Positions 56,434-64,000 of a DNA stretch of 64,000 nucleotides are shown here, in pieces. Numbering within the stretch: the first letter of the stretch is position 1; the number at the start of each line of letters is the position of its first letter. The notes beneath the pieces were generated by a model. The model was not told the origin of the DNA, made no database searches, and saw only the letters and a list, made by a program, of their open reading frames with translations. This stretch comes from Homarus americanus (taxonomy: Eukaryota > Arthropoda > Malacostraca > Decapoda > Nephropidae). The position numbers and the translations under genes are program-made. The DNA is taken from the NCBI RefSeq assembly GCF_018991925.1, contig NW_024735442.1, positions 125,001-189,000 on the forward strand, read 5' to 3'.

Positions 56434-56471
<38 letters not shown>
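56214..56471. repeat. Compound (GT)n with a repeated GAGTGGTAGACTAGCACCTG unit
   Basis: The block gagtggtagactagcacctg then gtaag precedes a GT run three times (56219, 56346, 56411), with GT lengths of about 100, 27 and 33 bp. This is a minisatellite carrying a fast-changing microsatellite. Confidence 0.95.
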
Positions 56472-56612
56472 AGACAATGTGAGTCAGAGAATCTGTGAGT
56501 GTGTGTCATAGACTATATGTGTCGGAGACTGTGTTTGTTGGAGACTATGTGTGTCGCAGACTATGTGAACCAGAGACTGTGTGCGTCGGAGACTGTGTTT
56601 GTTGGAGACTTC
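56472..56612. repeat. 18-bp minisatellite GTGTGTCGGAGACTATGT
   Basis: About eight diverged units of tgtgtcggagactgtgtttg type. Confidence 0.85.
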
Positions 56613-57182
56613 TTCCTCCTCTCCGACACATGTCTTTCCTTCCTCCTCACACGGGGACTATAAGTGGTTGGGAAGGAGGGCATCTACTGTAAAGTGGAGA
56701 AGAGAAGGAGTCCTGAGAGAAGGAGAGAAAGAAGTTCGACTGAGGGAGGGAAGGGGAGAGGAGGGAGGGAGGAGGGAGGGAGGGGGAGGAGGGAGGAGGG
56801 AGAGGAGGAGGGAGGGGGACTTCCAAGTTGGGTGTTCCATCAGATCAGCGGACATGACAAATTGACGTCCAGTGACGATCGTGCCCTGCTATCACTGCTA
56901 CCTCGGTTATTCTCCTCGTGGGGCAGTTGATGAGGTTGGGGGATGGGAGGAGCGGAGGAGGAGATGAGGGGTGGCGAAGGAGAAGCCGGAAGAAGAGATG
57001 AATGTCAGGGGAAGGTGAGGGACGGGAGGAAGATATGAGGGACAAAGGAGGGGACCAGAGGGAAGACGATGTGAGGGAGAGAGAGGAGGTAAAGGTGGCA
57101 GCGGGAGGTGAGGATGAGAAGGGAATGAAGGGTGAGGGAGGTGAGGGGTGAGAAGTAAGGAGGGAGAATGAGATAGAGGGAA
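56613..57182. repeat. Purine-rich low-complexity tract
   Basis: gagggaggaggga words at 56690-56815 and gaggtgagggg words at 56935-57180. A mixed-composition patch lies at 56820-56930. Confidence 0.75.
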
Positions 57183-57610
57183 GACGAGGAGGGTGTGGAA
57201 GACGAGGAGGGTGTGGAAGACGAGGCGGGTGTGGAAGATGAGGAGGGTGGGAAGACGGGAGGGTGTGGAAGACGAGGAGGGTGTGGAAGACGAGGAGGGT
57301 GTGAAGACGAGGAGGGTGTGGAAGACGAGGAGGTGTGGAAGACGAGGAGGGTGTGGGAAGACGAGGAGGGTGTGGGGAGACGAGGAGGGTGGGAAGACGA
57401 GGAGGGTGGGAAGACGAGGGAGGGTGTGGGAAGACGAGGAGGGTGTGGAAGACGAGGAGGGTGTGGAAGACGGGAGGGTGTGGAAGACGAGGAGGGTGTG
57501 GGAAGACGAGGAGGGTGAAGACGAGGAGGGTGTGGAAGACGAGGGAGGGTGGTAGACGGGGAGGATGTGGTAGACGGGGAGGATGTGGTAGACGAGGAGG
57601 GTGTGATACA
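57183..57610. repeat. 18-bp minisatellite GTGTGGAAGACGAGGAGG
   Basis: About 24 units with single-base indels. All three plus-strand frames read as R-R-V-W-K-T, E-D-E-E-G-V and similar. The minus strand is Ser/Pro-rich. These long frames are artefacts. Confidence 0.97.
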
Positions 57611-57730
57611 TAGGTAAGGGGTGTTGATGTGGTGGATGGTGTGGGTGGTAGCTAAGGGCTGAGGTAGGTGGTAGATGAGGGCTGAGGCAAGTGGTAGGTG
57701 AGGGCTGTGGGTGTGGCAGATGAGGAATTT
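57611..57730. repeat. GGTAGGTGAGGGCTGAGG repeat
   Basis: Three to four units of tggtagatgagggctgaggc, about 24 bp. Confidence 0.75.
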
Positions 57731-57734
57731 ACCT

Positions 57735-58710
57735 GCAAAATAGACAGCAAAATGACTTGTTCTTATCCCCCGTCACGGCAGATGAATTACTGGCCATCAT
57801 AAAAATTCCAAAGATGCAGCAGCAGGCGACGACAATATACCAATGAACATCATTAAGAAAGTAGCCCACTTATTACTACCTGTTCTCCTACACATTTGTA
57901 ACTCCTCCTTCACTAGTGGTGTCTTTCCGGACAAACTGAAAATTGCAAAAGTTCACCCAGCATAAACAAATCTGGTGATAAAGGTATTTTTTTTAAGAAT
58001 TACCGCCCCATATCAGTCTCCCAGCCTTAAGTAAGATACTGTAGAAGTTAGCTTGTAGTAGACTAAATTCCTTCTGCAGTGTCAATAACATCCTTACAAA
58101 CTCTCAGTTTGGATTTAGAGCTAGAAGGTCAACTGAGAGTGCTCTGCTATCCTTTACTAATGACATTTTAAACTCCTTTGATGATAGTCGGTTCACAGTC
58201 GGAATATTCCTGGACCTCTCTAAAGCCTCTGATTCTGTCGACCAAACCCTCCTCCAGGCAAAGCTTGAACATTACAGCATAAGAGGATTATCCCACAATT
58301 GGTTTACCTCATAACTGTCTAACAGGAAGCAGTGTGTCTATTATAATAATCATCAATCTGTCTCCTCATCAATTTTGTATGGCGTCCCCCAGGGCTCCAT
58401 TCTCGGTCCTGTACTGTCCGTGTTGTACATAAACGATATAATCCACTCCAGCACACTCATCAAATACAATTTATTTGCAGACGATAGTAATCTCTATGCC
58501 AGCAACTCAGATCCTTGATGAGAACTATGAACAATGGATTGACTAAAGTCGGGACCTGGGTAATACGTAATAAACTGACCTTAAACCTCGAAAAAACCCA
58601 CTTCACAATTTTTCACAGATGGAAAACTTTTACCCCAGATTTGGACCCCCCCCCCCTGTACCTTGGTAATACAGTCCTCAAACGTAAATAAAATGCGAAA
58701 TTCCTTGGGG
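57735..58710 (+). mobile_element. LINE reverse transcriptase relic, sister of the 23-24 kb copy
   Basis: Frames read LFLSPVTADELLAIIKI, AAGDDNIPMNIIKKVAHLLL, NSSFTSGVFPDKLKIAKVHP, then KNYRP, QFGFRARRSTESALLSF, GIFLDLSKASDSVDQ (motif A with Phe changed to Ser), YGVPQGSILGPVLSVLYIND and NLFADDSNLYAS (intact F-A-D-D), ending LYLGNTVLKRK near 58690. Frameshifts occur near 57820, 57965 and 58030, and stops at 58310 and 58516. It is nearly collinear with 23038-24030 and keeps the motif C region lost there. 5'- and 3'-truncated. Confidence 0.9.
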
Positions 58711-59204
58711 GTTACACCCCAGGGACAAGAGTTGTGACACACAGTCATTACCATTTTCTTATCTTCTATAACTATAGTAGGTAAAATCTCGCTGCAGTCA
58801 GTAAAAGTGAATGAAATTAAATGAAATCTTTGAAGACGCTGCTAACACGAACAACTGTGACTGTACATAATTAGACATCCACAAGGATAGATCTATACTA
58901 AGTACGGTAATGACGCACGTATCATCTATTATTGATCCTTTGTACTAAATTTGCCAGTCTCACGTCTTCTCCCCTCCGTCTGCCAGCACGCCCTCGCTCC
59001 ATGAGAGGCAGTTGGCAGGCCGAGGCAGGCTCATAATTGCCTCTTCAGTAGTAATAATAATTCACCCATGACACCCGATCTACTATGACTCACTAATACC
59101 AACAAGCTGCCTCTGTGTGGTGCATTGTGGGAAGGTCGTGTGAGAGTGTCGGGAGCCGCCTCCACAACCAGTAGCATCATACTGTGAGGGTGTGTTTGTT
59201 GACA
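58711..59204. other. No gene supported
   Basis: Unique sequence, GC-richer at 58980-59200. No recognisable domain. Confidence 0.45.
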
Positions 59205-59640
59205 GGCGTGACGTCAAACTTTATTTACACGCGTGACGTCATTCTTTGCTTATTCAAATGACGTCATTCCTCAGCGTATCTTCTCTCAGTAGAGTTTATT
59301 AGGATGCATGACTTCGTGATAACAGTTCGTAAATTTTGAACGTTATTATTAGCATAATCAAAAGAAGGTTCAACGCGACATTATTTGTGTACGTGTGTGG
59401 CGGGACATTGTTTATTAACATGTGCAAGACAATAATGTATTTTTGTACAAGCATATGACGTAAGAGTTCGAAATTTAGTTGCATGAATAAGGTCAAATTT
59501 AATGAAACAGTGAATGTAATTGTAGAAATAATGGCACAACAATGAATACATACAATCAGCAAGACAAATTTGGTGTGTGTACCTGCACAGCATGACATAG
59601 TAATGACTCAGAGTTATGCACGTGTAAAACATAACAAAGT
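59205..59640. repeat. 25-bp repeat with three CRE-type palindromes, decaying rightward
   Basis: TGACGTCA occurs at 59209-59216, 59234-59241 and 59259-59266, exactly 25 bp apart, inside units such as gcgtgacgtcattctttgct. Further right, diverged words (catgacttcgtgataac, gacattatttgtgtacgtg, gacattgtttattaacatg, catatgacgtaagagttcg) continue to about 59490. TGACGTCA is the full CREB/ATF site. Because the sites sit in a tandem repeat, a regulatory role is only possible, not shown. Confidence 0.75.
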
Positions 59641-59653
59641 GTGTGTACTGTAC

Positions 59654-59739
59654 CTCCATGACATGACAAGGTTGGCTGACACGACCGATGACACAAACTT
59701 GCCCCAGAACATGAGGCCCTCAGCGGTGTACCGAGAGAC
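59654..59739 (-). CDS. Candidate host exon B, minus strand, unknown gene
   Basis: The minus-strand frame reads VSRYTAEGLMFWGKFVSSVV then SANLVMSW and ends at a donor-like ggag then gtacagt at 59653. G/C dominates third positions (tac, acc, ggc, ctc, atg, ttc, ggc, aag, gtg). A left boundary at tcag (59739) fits phase 0. The same frame stays open up to about 59803, where a ttatttgtag acceptor-like site lies. I do not recognise the protein. Confidence 0.35.
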
Positions 59740-59875
59740 CTGACCGCCCAGACCTGGACTCAGGACCCCGGCATGGCAAGGGCGGCCCTGGAGATCATCA
59801 ATCTACTACAAATAAAGTAGCGGCCTCCTAAAGATAGCCAAACCCTCGCCACCACACAGGTTCCCGGCAACTCAC

Positions 59876-59955
59876 CTGAACAGCATGTGGGTCGCCTCGT
59901 CCACCCACCTCACATCTGTCGTAATGAAGGAGCTGTCTGGGTGGAGGTTCAGTAA
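59876..59955 (-). CDS. Candidate host exon A, minus strand, unknown gene
   Basis: The minus-strand frame reads LNLHPDSSFITTDVRWVDEA then THMLF, ending at a textbook donor (ttcag then gtgagttg; GT at 59875-59874). Third positions are G/C-rich. An acceptor could be cctccacccag (about 59938). The frame is closed upstream by a stop near 59956-59958. Its phase (2) does not join directly to exon B with the boundaries chosen there, so the boundaries are uncertain or one exon is decayed. Confidence 0.4.
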
Positions 59956-60244
59956 TTAACAGGTACTAAGGAGGTGAAATTATGAGACGAAGCGTAATAC
60001 TCATAAATTCCTGCCAATGTTACGAAGTCAAAGTGTTTAAGTGCTTGTCTTTTATTCTGGTTTGACTTCAGAGTTTACGGTAATGCTGATGAGGCTCTAC
60101 CTGAGTGTTGTAACCCTGATGGACGGGTCTTAGTCTGCCATTGGGTTTAGTAAGTACTGTACTGTGTCGAGCTAAACAACCAGTCAAGCGTAGATCATAT
60201 TAGTGGTCTTTGAAACTGTTGTATCTTTTCCTCATATCAATATT
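59956..60244. other. No gene supported
   Basis: Unique sequence. A donor-like ctcag then gtagagc on the minus strand lies near 60100 without a clear frame. Confidence 0.4.
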
Positions 60245-60605
60245 CCTCCCTACCCCCACACCAACACACCTCCCCCACCCCCACCCCAACACACCTCCCC
60301 ACCTTCACCCCAACACACCTCCCCACCCCCACCCCAACACACCTCCCCACCCCCACCCCAACACACCTCCCCACCCCCCACACCAACACACCTCCCCACC
60401 CCCACCCCAACACACCTCCCCATCCCCACACCAACACACCTCCCCACCCTCACCCCAACACACCTCCCCACCCCCACCCCAACACACTTCCCCACCCCAA
60501 CACACCTCCCCACCCCCACCCCAACACACCTCCCCACCCCCACCCTAACACACCTCCCCACCCTCACCCCAACACACCTCCCCACCCTCACCCCAACACA
60601 CCACC
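60245..60605. repeat. 24-bp C-rich minisatellite, about 15 units
   Basis: The unit is ccccaacacacctccccacc followed by ccca. The period of eight codons keeps frames open on both strands (Pro/Thr/His-rich on plus, Gly/Val/Cys-rich on minus). Strong C/G strand asymmetry. Confidence 0.97.
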
Positions 60606-61061
<456 letters not shown>

Positions 61062-61768
61062 AAGCACAGGTAACACGAACATCCCTCAGCACAGGTAACA
61101 CGAACATCCCCCAGCACAGGTAACACGACCATCCCCCTCTAGCACAGGTAACACGAACATCCCCCCAGCACAGGTAACACAGAACATCCCCTCTAGCACA
61201 GGTAACACGAACATCCCCCTCTAGCACAGGTAACACGAACATCCCCAGCACAGGTAACACGAACATCCCCCTCTAGCACAGGTAACACGAACATCCCCCT
61301 AGCACAGGTAACACAACATCCCCTCTAGCACAGGTAACACGAACATCCCCTAGCACAGGTAACACGAACATCCCCCTCTAGCACAGGTTAACAGAACATC
61401 CCCCTCTAGCACAGGTAACACGAACATCCCCTCTAACACAGGTAACACGAACATCCCCTCTAGCACAGGTAACACGAACATCCCCTCTAGCACAGGTAAC
61501 ACGAACATCCCCCCAGCACAGGTAACACGAACATCCCCTCTAGCACAGGTAACACGAACATCCCCCTCTAGCACAGGTAACACAAACATCCCCTCTAGCA
61601 CAGGTAACACGAACATCCCCTCTAGCACAGGTAACACGAACATCCCCTCTAGCACAGGTAACACGAACATCCCCAGCACAGGTAACACGAACATCCCCTC
61701 AGCACAGGTAACACGAACATCCCCCTCTAGCACAGGTAACACGAACATCCCCCTCTAGCACAGGTAAC
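61062..61768. repeat. 24-28 bp minisatellite AGCACAGGTAACACGAACATCCCC
   Basis: About 26 units made of a constant 24-bp core (agcacaggtaacacgaacat then cccc) and a variable ctct end. On the minus strand units of 27 bp repeat MFVLPVLEG. Units of other lengths shift the frame. No gene. Confidence 0.97.
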
Positions 61769-62156
61769 GAATTAAACTTCCTCGGCATCAAGGTACACTC
61801 TAACATCGTACCACAGTGAGGCGCTACAAACATGGCCGGTCTCAATACACGTATTTCTATATTGGTGGAGAGTCGATTCCATTCACCATCAAGTCTTGCA
61901 CTGTCACCAAGACAAATGATTCTACACTATCACCATCAACAATCAACAAGAAGGTGGACCGACCTTACCCCTCCTCCACCTCTACCCATCATCACCATCA
62001 TCATCATTCCAGACACGCCGATCATCATTTTAAGTCATCCATTATCATCATCAACACCACGTCGTTCACCATCTAGTCTTGCACTGTCACCAAGACAAAT
62101 GATCTTCCTCAATATCACCATCAATTGACAACAGGTGTTACGATGACGGCCCTCAC
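61769..62156. repeat. Unique DNA with a duplicated 40-bp segment
   Basis: caccatcaagtcttgcactg then tcaccaagacaaatgat (about 61879) returns as caccatctagtcttgcactg plus the same continuation (about 62069). Between them are CAT-rich words. Confidence 0.8.
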
Positions 62157-62475
62157 CATTCTAGATAAACTCATCATCATCCTAGACACTCATCATCACC
62201 ATTCTCACCATCCTAGACACTCATTATCACCATTCTCACCATCCTAGACACTCATCATCACCATTCTCACCATCCTAGACACTCATCATCACCATTCTCA
62301 CCATCCTAGACACTCATCATCACCATTATCACCATCCTAGACACTCATCATCGCCACCATCTTTTATCATCCTAGATAAAGTCATCATCATCATCATTAT
62401 CATCATCCTAGACACTCATCATTATCATTGTTATCATCCTAGACAAACTCATCATCACCCACCACCATCCTCGTC
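62157..62475. repeat. 31-bp minisatellite CCTAGACACTCATCATCACC
   Basis: The unit is actcatcatcaccattctca followed by ccatcctagac. About six good copies, then diverged ones with ATC runs. Confidence 0.94.
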
Positions 62476-63130
62476 AACACACGTCCACCTCGTCACGGTT
62501 TTATCAGCAGAAGCAGCAAATGACAACAACAACATCCACACGTTATCGTTGTCAGAAGCAAATGAAATATGAACATGCCATTCTCTTCATTATTCCCTCG
62601 TCATCATCATCATCATCATCAAGAGAATATGTAAACATTACCATACAAGAAGGGAGAGACGGGGCATCACTTTTCGATATTCAGCAACGTCAAAAACAGT
62701 CCGTAAGTGTCAAACACCTGTCAGTACCTATGAACGACTGTAAGCACCTGGCTGTACCTTTCAGCACCAGTCAACAACTGTAAACATATATCAGCATCCG
62801 TAAACAACTATCAATACTTGTCTACACTTGTCAACAACTGTAAACACCTATCTACAGCTGTCAGCAGTTGTCAACACGTGCCAACAACCTTTCATGACGT
62901 CATCATTATCAGTATCAAGAAATACATGTCTCTATCATCATCACCACCATTAACTATGTCTTCATCATCATTATCATCACCATCACCACCCATATCATTA
63001 CCATTACTATATCATCACTATCAAAATAATCATGATCATCAACACCATTATTGTTACCATCAAAAGCAGAATCATCTAATGACATCAGTATCATCTCGTC
63101 ATTATCCCAACAAAGTCTACCATCATCATC

Positions 63131-63162
<32 letters not shown>

Positions 63163-63260
63163 CATCATCCTCGTCTTATCATCGTCAACAGGAGAAACAG
63201 AAATATTTACTTATCATCATCCAGAACAACAGCAATAGTAGCGCCAAGGAAGTCAACCCC
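62476..63260. repeat. ATC-rich tract and CAACTGTAAACACC repeats
   Basis: 62700-62890 holds about ten diverged units of gtcaacaactgtaaacacct type. 62930-63230 is CAT/ATC-rich. His/Ser-rich frames are artefacts. Confidence 0.8.
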
Positions 63261-63500
63261 CAAAAACACATAGCTGGGGGCGTGGGGAGGCGTGGTGAGA
63301 GGGCGTGGGGAAAGGCAGGAGGCGTGGGGTAGGACAGGGGGCGTGGGGAAAGGCAGGAGGCGTGAGGAAAGGCAGGAGGCGTGGCAAGAAGGCGTGGTAA
63401 CAGTACGTGGGGAGAATAAGGAGGCATGGTGAGAGGGCGTGGGGAGGAGCAGGAGGCGTGGTGAGAGGGCGTGGGGAGGGGTAAGAGGCGTGGAAGCGGA
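63261..63500. repeat. GGCGTGGGGAAAGGCAGGA minisatellite
   Basis: About ten units of ggcgtggggaaaggcaggag and ggcgtggtgagagggcgtgg. The minus-strand Pro/Leu-rich frames are artefacts. Confidence 0.88.
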
Positions 63501-64000
63501 GGTGTAGTGATCGCGTGCAGGGGCTCCCGCTTGTGTGTGTGTTTGGTAGTTGTAGGTGTCACAACACACACACACCATCATCAAGAAGGACACGCACACC
63601 CACGATGGTATCTGCCCTCGTCTGATCACACAAGGCCTGTCCACGTCTGTCTACGTGTCTCTCTCGCCCATGTCCGTCTACGTGTCTTCCATCCACCCTC
63701 GTCGACAATAACTCCTATCCAGCCGTGTGTCTACCTTTCATCCGTCCCCCGTCTCTGTTTACCTGTTTCCCCATCTGTGTAGAAATGTTTCCTGTCTCAA
63801 TTTTCCCTCTAGCCATACATCTATACACGGCCTTTTATTCATGCGTGTCTACATATCTTTGTATATTTTTATCTGATTTGTTCCCGTCTATACATATATA
63901 TGTTATTTCTATACATGTCTATAAGTTACCTCCTTTTCAATATGTCTGTCTATATGGTCATCCACCTCCATTTCACTGAACGTAATGTATGACAGTTCGT
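63501..64000. other. Pyrimidine-rich unique end, no gene supported
   Basis: A loose ccatctgtgtagaaatgttt / tctatacatgtct type repetition runs through 63660-63960. Plus-strand frames here show no domain. Confidence 0.45.

Noticed and set aside
57193..57613. Long plus-strand Arg/Glu/Gly-rich and minus-strand Ser/Pro-rich frames
   Set aside because: Translations of an 18-bp minisatellite.

Overview
The window looks like intergenic or intronic DNA from a large, repeat-rich arthropod genome, most plausibly a decapod crustacean. That placement is an inference. It rests on interstitial TTAGG-type tracts (the arthropod telomere unit), very dense GT, GA, AAT and ATC microsatellites, dozens of minisatellites with 13-48 bp units, and several kinds of non-LTR retrotransposon relic. 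Nothing looks bacterial or viral: there are no operons, CRISPR arrays, true tRNA or rRNA genes. Most long open frames are by-products of tandem arrays.

Layout. 1-4 kb is AT-rich sequence with a CA tract and a LINE 3' end. 4.3-6.0 kb holds a tRNA-derived SINE beside an internally deleted LINE whose 3' tail matches the SINE tail. 6.2-11.5 kb holds two copies of one Tc1/mariner-like MITE around 27-bp and 19-bp minisatellites. 13.4-17.0 kb has an I-type LINE 3' end, a 31-bp minisatellite, TTAGG-like DNA and a CR1-like RT relic. 17-25 kb is mostly GA/GT/TC minisatellite, with a second MITE family (21.8 kb) and a minus-strand RT relic (23-24 kb). 25.6-28.2 kb holds two more LINE relics, one with RT thumb, RNase H and a CCHC tail. 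28.5-42 kb is AT-rich dispersed repeats, a foldback element at 34.3 kb that splits a 48-bp array, TTAGG-like tracts and GT/GA arrays. 42.6-44.2 kb has a short host-like coding segment joined to a Jockey-type LINE. 45-57.6 kb is minisatellites and a second SINE. 57.7-58.7 kb has a sister copy of the 23 kb LINE. 59.2-59.95 kb has a 25-bp array carrying three CRE palindromes and then two exon-like segments on the minus strand. The last 4 kb is minisatellite.

How the parts relate. The RT-bearing LINEs all carry stops, frameshifts or truncations, so none looks able to move by itself. The non-autonomous elements (SINEs, MITEs, foldback) would need machinery from elsewhere. The best host-gene hints are minus-strand exon-like segments at 59654-59739 and 59876-59955, a possible 94-nt exon at 22301-22394, and a GC3-rich segment with a hydrophobic stretch at 42613-42768. 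I recognise none of them as a named gene. I found no convincing new biological system. The most informative observations are the shared SINE/LINE tail, the two MITE families with TA duplications, the foldback insertion, and the dispersed motifs next to TTAGG tracts.
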